Assembly (NCBI GenBank): GCA_016183655.1
Contig: JACPEH010000007.1
Span: forward strand, 1-35,864
DNA length: 35,864 nt
From: Rhodocyclales bacterium
GTDB lineage: Bacteria; Pseudomonadota; Gammaproteobacteria; Burkholderiales; Rhodocyclaceae
Direction: 5' to 3'
Under the pieces are notes generated by a model. That model saw nothing but the letters and a program-made list of their open reading frames with translations. It had not been told where the DNA came from and ran no database searches. The position numbers and the translations under genes were made by a program. Position 1 is the stretch's first letter; the number at the start of each line of letters is the position of its first letter. Shown here piece after piece: positions 15,994-24,134 of the stretch.

Positions 15994-16487
15994 ACCCCAC
16001 CGCCCTCCTCGCCCTCGCCGTCGCTTGGGGCATCAGCGCCGCCGGCGCCGCCTGGATCGGCTGGGACTACCGCGACGGCAAGGCCGCCCAGCAGCAGCTC
16101 GCCGTCGCGCAGGCCTACGCCGACTGGGCCGAGCAGGCCCGGACCAAAGCCGACACCCTCGCCGCCGACCTCTCCGCCGCGCGCACCGCGCAGGCCCCCA
16201 AGGAACGCCTCATCACCAAGGAGATCACCCGCTATGTCCAAGTCACGCCTGCTGCCGATCGCTGCACTCTGCCTGGCACTTGGCGCGTGCGCCACGATGC
16301 CGCCGCCACCGGCGTGCCCCTCGGCCCCGAGTCCGGACCCGTGGCTCTTGGAGCCGGCGGCCCCGTTGAAGACGCTGCCGCGCTCGACACCATCGGCGAC
16401 AACTACGCCGCCGCCCGCGAGTGCTTCGCCAAGCTCGCCGGCTGGCAGCGCCGGTACCGCGAAGTAGAGAGAGGCCCGCGACCGTGA
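15990..16487 (+). CDS. Inner-membrane spanin subunit (LysB/Rz-like)
   Basis: Protein of 165 residues: one N-terminal membrane anchor (LLALAVAWGISAAGAAWIGWDYRDG), then a periplasmic coiled coil (AAQQQLAVAQAYADWAEQARTKADTLAADLSAARTAQ, split over many heptads) and a compact C-terminal region with two Cys. Start is taken as TTG at 15990, overlapping the endolysin stop, because GAGGAGGA lies ten bases upstream and the anchor begins there. It should pair with the lipoprotein nested in its 3' half to fuse the membranes. Confidence 0.83.
   Translation: MNPTALLALAVAWGISAAGAAWIGWDYRDGKAAQQQLAVAQAYADWAEQARTKADTLAADLSAARTAQAPKERLITKEITRYVQVTPAADRCTLPGTWRVRHDAAATGVPLGPESGPVALGAGGPVEDAAALDTIGDNYAAARECFAKLAGWQRRYREVERGPRP
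16234..16467 (+). CDS. Outer-membrane spanin lipoprotein (LysC/Rz1-like), nested in the i-spanin gene
   Basis: Lipoprotein of 77 residues encoded wholly inside the i-spanin gene in the +1 frame. It has a signal peptide (MSKSRLLPIAALCLALGAC) with the lipobox LGAC, so Cys19 would be acylated, and a Pro-rich mature part (MPPPPACPSAPSPDPW), both hallmarks of Rz1. AAGGAG precedes the ATG by ten bases. Embedded Rz/Rz1 pairs are known in P2 and lambda. Confidence 0.88.
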   Translation: MSKSRLLPIAALCLALGACATMPPPPACPSAPSPDPWLLEPAAPLKTLPRSTPSATTTPPPASASPSSPAGSAGTAK

Positions 16488-16975
16488 GAAAGCCGATCGA
16501 GCTGCGCGCCTGGCTGACCGAGCGCGTGCCCCACCTGCGCAAGCACCCGGACAAGCTGCACGTCTTCATCGACAAGGGCAGCGTCGCCACCAAGCGCGGC
16601 GCCGGCCTCGGCTTCGAATACCGCTACACCCTGCAGATCGTCGTCACCGACTACGCCGACCCGCCGGACACCCTCACCGTGCCGCTGCTCGTCTGGATCT
16701 CGACCCACCAGCCCGACCTCATCGACAACACCGACAGGCGCGACCGCGCCATCGGCATCGATGCCGAGATCATCGACCACAAGAGCGCCGACATCGGCAT
16801 CACCCTCGAACTCTCCGAGCGCGTCCTGGTCAAGCCGGTCGAGGGCGGCGGCTACGAGTGCGAACACCTGGCCGAACCCGAGATGCCCGACCTGGGCGGC
16901 CCCAGCGGCTGGGAAGTCTATCTGAAGGGCGAACTGATCTACACCAGCGGCGACGGCGCGCCGCCCGCCCCGTGA
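16484..16975 (+). CDS. R: Tail completion protein (P2 gpR)
   Basis: Protein of 163 residues (P2 gpR 155) that caps the head-proximal end of the tail. Typical text is KPIELRAWLTERVPHLRKHPDKLHVFIDKG, YRYTLQIVVTDYADPPDTL and DLIDNTDRR. Start GTG overlaps the i-spanin stop (GTGA) and its own stop overlaps the S start in the same manner. Confidence 0.94.
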   Translation: MRKPIELRAWLTERVPHLRKHPDKLHVFIDKGSVATKRGAGLGFEYRYTLQIVVTDYADPPDTLTVPLLVWISTHQPDLIDNTDRRDRAIGIDAEIIDHKSADIGITLELSERVLVKPVEGGGYECEHLAEPEMPDLGGPSGWEVYLKGELIYTSGDGAPPAP

Positions 16976-17427
16976 GTCTCGACCCGGTCGAGTCGTTCGC
17001 CGCCGGCCTCATCGCCGCACTGGAACCCGGCGCGCGCCGCCAGCTCGCCCGCGAAATCGCCCACCTCCTGCGCGGCAGCCAGCAGCGCCGCATCGCCGCC
17101 CAGCAGAACCCGGACGGCAGCGCCTACGAGCCGCGAAAACCCCAGCTCCGCCTGCGCAACCAGAAGGGCAAGGTCCGCCGCACCATGTTCAGCAAGCTGC
17201 GCACTGCCCGCTTCATGAAGGCCAGCGCCACACCGACCGCTGCCGTCGTCGGCTTCGCCGCCGAGGTCGAGCGCATCGCCCGCGTGCACCAGTTCGGCCT
17301 GCGCGACCGCGTCAACCGGCGTGGCCTCGAAGCCGACTACCCGGCCCGCCGCCTGCTCGGCATCACCGAAGCCGACGAAGCCGCCATCCGCGACCTGATC
17401 GTCCCGCACCTCGCCAATCGGTTGTAA
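16972..17427 (+). CDS. S: Tail completion/sheath stabilising protein (P2 gpS)
   Basis: Protein of 151 residues (P2 gpS 150). Typical segments are REIAHLLRGSQQRRIAAQQNPDGSAYEPRK, MFSKLRTARFMKA and the C-terminal YPARRLLGITEADEAAIRDLIVPHL. GTG start overlapping R. Its last codons (ANRL-stop) lie inside the PV late-promoter element, and the same 21 bases end the papain-like gene at 22206. Confidence 0.94.
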   Translation: MSLDPVESFAAGLIAALEPGARRQLAREIAHLLRGSQQRRIAAQQNPDGSAYEPRKPQLRLRNQKGKVRRTMFSKLRTARFMKASATPTAAVVGFAAEVERIARVHQFGLRDRVNRRGLEADYPARRLLGITEADEAAIRDLIVPHLANRL

Positions 17428-17444
17428 CGCCCGCCGGCACAACC
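17420..17444 (+). promoter_or_regulatory. Candidate Ogr-dependent late promoter element (PV)
   Basis: GGTTGT-N13-ACAACC, a 6-bp-arm dyad, begins in the last codons of S and stands about 55 bases ahead of the V start. Same position as P2 PV. Bases 17411-17431 are identical to 22190-22210 at the PF element. Confidence 0.65.
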
Positions 17445-17488
17445 GCCGGCACGCCACCTGCGCGCGCGAGGCTGGCATGCTCGGCGGC

Positions 17489-18112
17489 ATGGATCTCGTC
17501 GAACTCTCCCGCCGGCTCGAAAACCTCGTGCGCATCGGCACCATCCACGCCGTCGACCACGGCGCGGTGCGCTGCCGCGTCAAGAGCGGCGGGCTGGTGA
17601 CGCAATGGCTGCCGTGGATTCCGCAGCGCGCCGGGCAGACCACGACATGGGACCCGCCCACCGTCGGCGAGCAATGCATCGTCTTCTCGCCCAGCGGCGA
17701 GGCCGCCGGCGGCGTCGTGCTGTATGGTCTCAACTCCGACGCCATCCAGCCGCCCAGCCACAGCCCGGACGACCACGTCACCGAGTACCCGGACGGCGCC
17801 CGCATCAGCTACAACCACGCCAGCGGCCACCTCGAAGCCACCGGCATCCGGACCGGGCTGATCCAGGCCGCCACCTCCATCACGCTCGACACGCCTGACG
17901 TCTATTGCACCGGCCGCGTCACCATCGACGGCCTGCTCACCTACAAGGACGGCCTGCGCGGCGCCGGCGGCGAGAGCAACGGCAACATCGTCACCGGCGA
18001 CTTCATCCACGGCGAGAGCGGCGTCCTCAGCAGCTACGGCGTCATCCTGCACAAGCACCACCACGTCGGCCCGCCGGCCGGAGACCCGGTACCGGGAGGG
18101 CCGACGGTATGA
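17489..18112 (+). CDS. V: Baseplate spike protein (P2 gpV)
   Basis: Protein of 207 residues forming the membrane-piercing trimeric spike. An OB-fold start (LENLVRIGTIHAVDHGAVRCRVKSGGLVTQWLPW, in parts) leads into a beta-helical region and a C-terminal HKHHHVGPPAGDPVPGGP, with the HxH metal-binding pattern of the spike tip. I take the ATG at 17489 (MDLVELSRRLENL) because gpV proteins begin there; a second in-frame ATG at 17477 is possible. The stop overlaps W (ATGA). Confidence 0.93.
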   Translation: MDLVELSRRLENLVRIGTIHAVDHGAVRCRVKSGGLVTQWLPWIPQRAGQTTTWDPPTVGEQCIVFSPSGEAAGGVVLYGLNSDAIQPPSHSPDDHVTEYPDGARISYNHASGHLEATGIRTGLIQAATSITLDTPDVYCTGRVTIDGLLTYKDGLRGAGGESNGNIVTGDFIHGESGVLSSYGVILHKHHHVGPPAGDPVPGGPTV

Positions 18113-18459
18113 GCAAGCTGGGAACCGACGCCCGTACCGGCCGCCGCATGGACGAGGTCGAGCACATCCGCCAGTCGGTGCGCGACATCCTCACCACGCC
18201 CATCGGCAGCCGCGTCATGCGCCGCGAATACGGCTCGCTGCTGCCCGACCTCATCGACCATCCGGGCAACCCCGCCAACCGCCTGCGCCTCATGTCGGCG
18301 ACGGTGATGGCGATCATCCGCTGGGAGCCGCGCGTCTCCGTGCGTAGCGCCCGCATCGGCATCGGCATGGACGGCGCCGTCACCGTCGACATGGAAGCCG
18401 TCCGCCGCGGCGGACAGCGCACCGGCGGCCAGATCAACCTCAGCGTGCCGCTGCGCTGA
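18109..18459 (+). CDS. W: Baseplate wedge protein (P2 gpW, gp25-like)
   Basis: Protein of 116 residues (P2 gpW 115) of the gp25/lysozyme-like baseplate family, which starts sheath polymerisation. Recognisable are HIRQSVRDILTTPIGSRVMRREYGS, LLPDLIDHPGN and AIIRWEPRVSVRSARI. Start ATG overlaps the V stop. Confidence 0.95.
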   Translation: MSKLGTDARTGRRMDEVEHIRQSVRDILTTPIGSRVMRREYGSLLPDLIDHPGNPANRLRLMSATVMAIIRWEPRVSVRSARIGIGMDGAVTVDMEAVRRGGQRTGGQINLSVPLR

Positions 18460-18471
18460 CCGGGACAGACC

Positions 18472-19380
18472 ATGAGCGTCGACCTCTCCCTGCTGCCGCC
18501 GCCGAACGTCATCGAGCCGTTGAGCTACGAGGCCATCCTCGCCGAGCGCAAGGCCTACTACATTGGCCTGCACGCGCCCGAGGAACAGGCCGCCGTCGCC
18601 GCCCTGCTCGACCTCGAATCCGAACCGATCACCAAGCTGCTCGAAGAAACCGCCTACCGCGAGATGCTGCTGCGCGCCCGCTACAACGACGAAGCGCGCG
18701 CGCTGCTGCTCGCCTTCGCCGTCGGCGCCGACCTCGACCACATCGGCGTCACCTACTACCAGGAGGACCGGCTGATCGTCAGCCCCGGCGATCCGGACGC
18801 CGTGCCGCCGGTTCCGCTGACGCTGGAAACCGACGACGACTACCGCTACCGCCTCAGCCTCAAGCCCGAGAGCTACAGCGTCGCCGGCCCGCGCGACGCC
18901 TTCAGGTTCCACGCCCTCAGCGCCGACGGCCAGGTCAAGAGCGTCAGCGTCACCACGCCGCACGGCGGCACCACCGAAGTCTTCATCCTCTCGCGCACCG
19001 GTAGCGGCGTGCCCGCCGTCGGGCTGCTCGCCACCGTGCAGGCCGCGCTCAACAGCGAGAGCATCCGGCCGCTGTCCGAAGAAGTGCTGGTCAGCCCCGG
19101 CGAGGTCGTCGAGTACACGCTGGAAGTCTCGCTCACCCTCTTCCCCGGCCCCGCCGGCGAGATCGTCCAGCAGGCGGTGAATGCGGCACTGGCGAATTTC
19201 GCCGCGGCCAACCACAAGCTGGACGGCGACATCATCCGCTCGGCGATCGACGCCGCCGCGCACCAGCCCGGCGTCAAGAAGGTCGTCATCGACAGCCCGG
19301 CGGCGGACATCGTCTGCGGCCCGCACCAGGCGGCATACTGCACCGGCATCGCCGTCACCATCGCCGGCATCGAGTCCTGA
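18472..19380 (+). CDS. J: Baseplate wedge protein (P2 gpJ)
   Basis: Protein of 302 residues (P2 gpJ 302) of the baseplate J family. Typical segments: LPPPNVIEPLSYEAILAERK, YREMLLRARYNDEARALLLAFAVGADLDHIG (split across the wedge core), DDDYRYRLSLKPESYSVAGP and AAAHQPGVKKVVIDSP. It follows W by 12 bases and is followed by I after three. Confidence 0.96.
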   Translation: MSVDLSLLPPPNVIEPLSYEAILAERKAYYIGLHAPEEQAAVAALLDLESEPITKLLEETAYREMLLRARYNDEARALLLAFAVGADLDHIGVTYYQEDRLIVSPGDPDAVPPVPLTLETDDDYRYRLSLKPESYSVAGPRDAFRFHALSADGQVKSVSVTTPHGGTTEVFILSRTGSGVPAVGLLATVQAALNSESIRPLSEEVLVSPGEVVEYTLEVSLTLFPGPAGEIVQQAVNAALANFAAANHKLDGDIIRSAIDAAAHQPGVKKVVIDSPAADIVCGPHQAAYCTGIAVTIAGIES

Positions 19381-19383
19381 GCC

Positions 19384-19962
19384 GTGAGCGCGCTGCCAGA
19401 GACCCTCCTGCCGCCGAGCAGCACCGCGCTCGAACGCACCGCCGCGCGCACGGCTGGGCGGTTCAACCCCGCGCGCATCGTGCCCACCCTGTGGAACGCC
19501 GACACCTGCCCGGCCGCCCTGCTGCCCTACCTCGCCTGGTCGCTGTCGGTCGACGAGTGGGACGACAAGTGGTCAGTCGAGAAGAAGCGCGCCGCCATCA
19601 AGGATGCGCCGGAGATTCACCGCCGGAAAGGAACCCCGCTCGGCGTCCGTAGGGCGCTGGCGTCGATCGGTCAGGGCAACGCGAAGCTGATCGAACGTTC
19701 CGACCACATCCGCTGCGACGGATACACCGTCTGCAACGGCGACCGAACGTGCGGCGGGCAATGGGCGAGCTATCGCATCGACCTCTTCAACCCGCTCACC
19801 GTTTCCGAGGCCTTCCTCGCCAAGCGACTGCTCAAAGCGGTCGACCGCAACTGCGTCCATCTGCAGGCGATCGATTTCAGCGCAGCCGCCTTCCGCTGCG
19901 ACGGAACCATCGTCTGCAACGGCGACTACACCTGCGGTGTGGTCGACACCACCATCAACTAG
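19384..19962 (+). CDS. I: Tail protein I (P2 gpI), baseplate-fibre connector
   Basis: Protein of 192 residues. The conserved domain is LPYLAWSLSVDEWDDKWS and IHRRKGTPLGVRRALASIG. Start is GTG at 19384. Unusual is a duplicated Cys motif, RCDGYTVCNGDRTCG (about 110-124) and RCDGTIVCNGDYTCG (about 171-185), the second at the very C-terminus; a structural metal or disulphide role is a guess. Confidence 0.92.
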   Translation: MSALPETLLPPSSTALERTAARTAGRFNPARIVPTLWNADTCPAALLPYLAWSLSVDEWDDKWSVEKKRAAIKDAPEIHRRKGTPLGVRRALASIGQGNAKLIERSDHIRCDGYTVCNGDRTCGGQWASYRIDLFNPLTVSEAFLAKRLLKAVDRNCVHLQAIDFSAAAFRCDGTIVCNGDYTCGVVDTTIN

Positions 19963-19971
19963 GAGCCGATC

Positions 19972-21183
19972 ATGGCAGGACTGACCGAACTCGACCGATT
20001 TGACGCCGAGGTCTACCGCATCGAAACCGATACCGTGTGGGTCGGCGGCGAGGACGGATTCGCCAACAAACAAGGCAAAGCCCTCACCAACCGCACCCGC
20101 TACCTCTACAACCTGTGTCAGGCCCTCGGTACCGGCAAGCAACCGCTCGACGCCATGCTCACCGCCCTTTCTGCGCTGGCGACCGACGCCGACCAGATGC
20201 TCTACTTCACCGGCGAGGATCTGCCGGCGCTGACGCCGCTCACCGCCTTCATGCGGACGGTGCTCGCCACCGGCGACGCCGCCGCCGCGCGCGGCGTGCT
20301 CGACGCAGTCTCCACCGGCGAACTCGCCGCCGCCGTCGCTGCCCTGGTCGATGCCTCGCCCGGCGCGCTGGACACCCTCAACGAGCTGGCCGCCGCCCTG
20401 GGCGACGACCCGAACTTCGCGGCAACCATCACCAACGCCCTCGCGCTCAAGGCGCCGCTGGCGAGTCCGGCCTTTACCGACAATCCGACCGCGCCGACTC
20501 AGGCGCAGTTCGACAACGACACGTCGCTGGCGACGACCGCCTTTGTGAGGAAGAGCGGACTACAGTCCGGCGGCGTGTCCTACTACACGGCCAACACCGC
20601 ACTGCCGCTCTCTGACATGGGGAGGAGTGTGTTGATCAATTTCCCCTTCATCGGCGGCACCATCTCGATGCCCTCCCTGGCTGCCGTTCCGCCAGGAGTC
20701 GCTGTCGTGCTTTACAACTGGGGCGCAACAACTGTCGGCCTCGCCGCGCAGGCCGGTCAGTTTATTAACGACAATGCTGCCAACCAGGCGGCGTACTTTT
20801 CTCTGCCGCCGTCCTCGTCGGTGATTCTGATCGCCGAGAATGCTACGTCGTGGCTCGTCGTCGGCGGCAGCGCGCAGCTAACGAGATCCCCGCTGTTTAG
20901 CGCATCCCTCTCCGCCAACGGCTACCAGACGCTGCCGAACGGTTGTATTCAGCAATGGGGAACAACTCCGGTCATCGCATCGGGAGAAAACGCAGTCATC
21001 ACGCTGCCGATCGCCTATCCGAACGCGATTTTCAAAGTGCTCACCACGTTCGCACAAGGTACCGATGTAGCCCCTGGGGGCGCATATATCGGGCAACAAC
21101 GCGCCGCGGGTCTCACGTCAATAACCATTCGAAACCTCGGCCCGTCTGCTGCGCAATACGACTGGGAAACAATCGGCAAATAA
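19972..21183 (+). CDS. H: Tail fibre protein (P2 gpH position)
   Basis: Receptor-binding fibre of 403 residues, shorter than P2 gpH (669). The N-terminal 200 residues contain fibre-type repeats (TLNELAAALGDDPNFAATITNALA, then LKAPLASPAFTDNPTAPTQ and DNDTSLATTAFV). The C-terminal 75 residues, from ANGYQTLPNGCIQQWGTT to the end, match the gp53-like tail-fibre tip. The coding sequence after about 20600 is visibly less GC-rich and uses rarer codons, as expected for an exchanged tip that sets host range. Confidence 0.9.
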   Translation: MAGLTELDRFDAEVYRIETDTVWVGGEDGFANKQGKALTNRTRYLYNLCQALGTGKQPLDAMLTALSALATDADQMLYFTGEDLPALTPLTAFMRTVLATGDAAAARGVLDAVSTGELAAAVAALVDASPGALDTLNELAAALGDDPNFAATITNALALKAPLASPAFTDNPTAPTQAQFDNDTSLATTAFVRKSGLQSGGVSYYTANTALPLSDMGRSVLINFPFIGGTISMPSLAAVPPGVAVVLYNWGATTVGLAAQAGQFINDNAANQAAYFSLPPSSSVILIAENATSWLVVGGSAQLTRSPLFSASLSANGYQTLPNGCIQQWGTTPVIASGENAVITLPIAYPNAIFKVLTTFAQGTDVAPGGAYIGQQRAAGLTSITIRNLGPSAAQYDWETIGK

Positions 21184-21196
21184 ACGGAGAGTCAAC

Positions 21197-21760
21197 ATGC
21201 TGTTCTATTCAGAATCCACTGGCGGCTTCTACGATTCCGCGATCCACGGCGGCAGCATCCCCCCCGACGCTATCGAGATCACCGCCAATGAGCATCAGCA
21301 ACTCATCGACGCACAGTCGAACGGCAAGCGCATCGCCGCGGACGAGAGCGGCCGGCCGATCCTGCAGGACCCACCGGTCCCGGCGCTCGCCGAAGTGAAG
21401 TCCATCGCCCTGGCAGCCATCGACACCACCGCCGGCGCTGCCCGCGCCCGCTACATCACCGTCGCCACGGGGCAGGAAGCCACCTACCTGATGAAAGGCC
21501 AGCAGGCCCGCGACTACGCCGCCGCTGGCTACAGCGGCCCGGTGCCGCTGATGGTTGCCGCCGAGCAGGCCGCGGCCGGTGACGCCAGTCCGCAGGCCGC
21601 GGCGGATCGCATCATCGCCGAGGAGGCCGCCTGGTCGGCGAAGGCTGCACAGATCGAGCAGGAGCGCCGCTCGCGCAAGATCGCCGTCGCTGCTGCTGCC
21701 GATGCCGAGGCGGTGGCTGCGATCCGTGCCGCCGCCGAAACGGCGCTGCAGGCGATGTAG
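21197..21760 (+). CDS. G: Tail fibre assembly chaperone (P2 gpG position)
   Basis: Protein of 187 residues directly behind the fibre gene. The start LFYSESTGGFYDSAIHGGSIP followed by ANEHQQLIDAQSNGKRIAADESGRPIL is characteristic of tail fibre assembly proteins. The remainder is Ala-rich and helical, including a segment EVKSIALAAIDTTAGAARARYI found in many phage fibre chaperones. Confidence 0.9.
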   Translation: MLFYSESTGGFYDSAIHGGSIPPDAIEITANEHQQLIDAQSNGKRIAADESGRPILQDPPVPALAEVKSIALAAIDTTAGAARARYITVATGQEATYLMKGQQARDYAAAGYSGPVPLMVAAEQAAAGDASPQAAADRIIAEEAAWSAKAAQIEQERRSRKIAVAAAADAEAVAAIRAAAETALQAM

Positions 21761-21765
21761 CCGGA

Positions 21766-22206
21766 GTGCAGCTCGCCCTCTACAAAGGCACGCGTCCCGG
21801 CCTCGCCGGGATCTTCAACCGCGCCGTCCGCTGGTGGACGCGCGGGCCGTACTCGCACTGCGAGCTGGTGCTGTGGCGCCTGCCGGACGGCACTGCCATG
21901 TGCGGCTCGGCGTCGAACACCGACGGCGGCGTGCGGATCAAGGCAATCGACCTCGACCCGGCGCGCTGGGATCTGGTCGAGCTGCCGCGCGTCGACCCGT
22001 TCGCCGCCTTCGACTGGTTCGAGGCCCACGCCGGCGACGGCTACGACCTGCGCGGGCTGTTCGGCTTCGTCTGGCGGCGCGGCGATGGCGACCGCGACAA
22101 GTACTACTGCTCCGAGGCCTGCGCCGCCGCCATCGGCATCGACGAGCCCTGGCGCTTCGACCCCAACACCCTCGCCGCCGTCGCCCGGTTCGCCAATCGG
22201 TTGTAA
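21766..22206 (+). CDS. Papain-fold (YiiX/NlpC-P60-like) protein in the P2 Z/fun locus
   Basis: Protein of 146 residues. LALYKGTRPGLAGIFNRAVRWWTR leads to PYSHCELVLW (candidate His) and, 80 residues on, to KYYCSEACAAAIG (candidate Cys): the order His then Cys of circularly permuted papain-like hydrolases. Related proteins recur in phage tail modules. Start GTG at 21766, weak ribosome site. It lies between G and FI, where P2 carries the exclusion gene Z/fun, a known cargo slot. Possible roles are wall hydrolysis during entry, thioester or amide cleavage, or host defence; none is proven. Its last codons overlap the PF element. Confidence 0.75.
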   Translation: MQLALYKGTRPGLAGIFNRAVRWWTRGPYSHCELVLWRLPDGTAMCGSASNTDGGVRIKAIDLDPARWDLVELPRVDPFAAFDWFEAHAGDGYDLRGLFGFVWRRGDGDRDKYYCSEACAAAIGIDEPWRFDPNTLAAVARFANRL

Positions 22207-22223
22207 CGCCTCACAGCACAACC
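22199..22223 (+). promoter_or_regulatory. Candidate Ogr-dependent late promoter element (PF)
   Basis: GGTTGT-N13-ACAACC, centred about 83 bases before the sheath ATG, in the P2 PF position. It overlaps the stop codon of the papain-like gene and repeats the PV element with 21 identical flanking bases. Confidence 0.65.
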
Positions 22224-22293
22224 GCCAGCGCGCGACACCCGCGCGCGCGCATGCCAGCATGGACTCCATCCCGACCCCACGGAGAAACAGACC

Positions 22294-23484
22294 ATGCCCA
22301 CCGATTACCACCACGGCGTACGCGTTCAATCCCTCGCTGAAGGCGAACGCCCTATTCGCACTGTTCCAACCGCCACCGTCGGCTTCGTCGCGACGGCTTC
22401 GGATGCTGATGCAACGGTCTTCCCGCTCGACACCCCGGTGCTGGTCACCAACGTCCGCAGCGCCTCCGGCAAGGGCGGCGAACTCGGCACGCTTGCCCGC
22501 ACGCTCGACGCCATCGCCGATCAGGGCAACGCGCTGGCCGTCGTCGTCCGCGTAGCCGATGGCGAAGGCGCCGACGCCGCGGCCAAGGCGGCCGACCAAA
22601 CCTCCAAGGTTATCGGCGGCGTTAGCCCCACCGGACAGTACAAGGGCGTGCAGGCGCTGCTGGCGGCCGAGGCCAAGTTTGGCGTCAAGCCGCGCATCCT
22701 TGGCGTACCGGGCCTTGACACCCTGCCCGTCGCCACCGAGTTGGCCGGCATCGCACAGAAGCTTCGCGGCTTCGCATACGTCAATGCCAACGGCTGCGCG
22801 ACCAAGGAAGAGGCGGTCATCTACCGCGACAACTTCGGCCAGCGCGAGATCATGACGATCTGGCCGGACTTCGTCGGCTGGGACACCGCGACCGACGCAT
22901 CGATCGACTTCCCCGCCGTTGCCCGCGCCCTTGGGCTTCGTGCCAAGCTCGACGAAGAGATCGGCTGGCACAAGACCATTTCCAACATCCCGGTCAATGG
23001 CGTCACCGGCATCAATAAGGATATCTGGTGGGACCTGCAAGACCCGGCCACCGATGCCGGGTACCTCAACGCCGCCGAAGTCACGACGCTGATCCGCCGC
23101 GACGGCTACCGTTTCTGGGGCAGCCGCACCTGCAGTGCCGACCCGATGTATGCGTTCGAGAGCTACGTCCGCAGCGACCAGGTGCTGGCCGACACCATGG
23201 CCGACGCGCACTTCTGGGCCGTTGATTTGCCGATGAACCCGTCTCTCCTGAAAGACATCATCAACGGGATCAACGCCAAGTTCCGTGAGCTTAAGACGCT
23301 CGGCTACATCATCGACGGCGAATGCTGGTACGACCCGGAGCCCAACACGGCGCAGGTCCTGTATTCCGGAAAGGCCTACATCGACTACGACTTCACGCCG
23401 GTGCCGCCGCTGGAAAACCTCAACTTCCGCCAGCGCATCACCAGCCGCTACCTCGTCGACTTCGCCAGCCGCATCGGCGCGTAA
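22294..23484 (+). CDS. FI: Contractile tail sheath protein (P2 gpFI)
   Basis: Sheath subunit of 396 residues (P2 gpFI 396). Typical text: [31 protein letters not shown] (start, in parts), [46 protein letters not shown] and [17 protein letters not shown] at the end. CACGGAGAAACAGACC precedes the ATG. First gene of the PF unit. Confidence 0.97.
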   Translation: MPTDYHHGVRVQSLAEGERPIRTVPTATVGFVATASDADATVFPLDTPVLVTNVRSASGKGGELGTLARTLDAIADQGNALAVVVRVADGEGADAAAKAADQTSKVIGGVSPTGQYKGVQALLAAEAKFGVKPRILGVPGLDTLPVATELAGIAQKLRGFAYVNANGCATKEEAVIYRDNFGQREIMTIWPDFVGWDTATDASIDFPAVARALGLRAKLDEEIGWHKTISNIPVNGVTGINKDIWWDLQDPATDAGYLNAAEVTTLIRRDGYRFWGSRTCSADPMYAFESYVRSDQVLADTMADAHFWAVDLPMNPSLLKDIINGINAKFRELKTLGYIIDGECWYDPEPNTAQVLYSGKAYIDYDFTPVPPLENLNFRQRITSRYLVDFASRIGA

Positions 23485-23517
23485 TCGGCGCAGCGCAACA
23501 CTCACCGGAGATAGAAC

Positions 23518-24030
23518 ATGGCACTCCCCAACGCACTCAAGAACTTCAACGTGTTCAACGAAGGCCGCTCCTTCATGGGCAAGGCCGAGGAACTCAAGCT
23601 GCCGAAGCTCGCGCGCAAGATGGAGAAGTTCCGCGGCGGCGGCATGGACGGCGAAGTCAGCGTCGACGTCGGCCAGGAGCCGCTCGAAATCGAGCACATC
23701 TACGGCGGCTTCGAGCCCGAGCTGTTCAAGCAGTACGGCATCACCAAGGCGGCCGGCGTCATGCTGCGCTTCGCCGGCGCCTACCAGCAGGACGACACCG
23801 CCGCCGTCCAGGCGGTCGAGATCGTCGTGCGCGGCCGTCACCAGGAGATCGACGCCGGCGACGCCAAGGGTGGCAATCCCGGAAAGACCACGGTGAAAAG
23901 CCCGCTCACCTACTACAAGCTCACGGTCGACAACAAGGAGGTGATCGAGATCGACCTGCTCGCCTTCGTTTTCAAGGTCGACGGCAAGGACATGCTCGAA
24001 GCGCAGCGCAAGGCCATCGGCCTGGCGTAA
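23518..24030 (+). CDS. FII: Tail tube protein (P2 gpFII)
   Basis: Inner tube subunit of 170 residues (P2 gpFII 172). ALPNALKNFNVFNEGRSFMGKAEELKLPKL at the start (in parts), then MDGEVSVDVGQEPLEIEHIYGG and YYKLTVDNKEVIEIDLLAFV are family hallmarks. Ribosome site CCGGAG. The 104 bases to the E gene contain two small GC-rich inverted repeats. Confidence 0.96.
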   Translation: MALPNALKNFNVFNEGRSFMGKAEELKLPKLARKMEKFRGGGMDGEVSVDVGQEPLEIEHIYGGFEPELFKQYGITKAAGVMLRFAGAYQQDDTAAVQAVEIVVRGRHQEIDAGDAKGGNPGKTTVKSPLTYYKLTVDNKEVIEIDLLAFVFKVDGKDMLEAQRKAIGLA

Positions 24031-24134
24031 CGGATACCCACCACGCCTGACCGGGGAGACGGCTACCCGGCCGCCGTCATCCGGCCCTTCCGCCGATCCC
24101 GAGGAAGGGGCTGGGCCACCAAAAAGAGGAAACC

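Noticed and set aside
21529..23841. 770-codon minus-strand frame across the sheath gene
   Set aside because: Antisense shadow of the papain-like, sheath and tube genes; composition is typical of such shadows.
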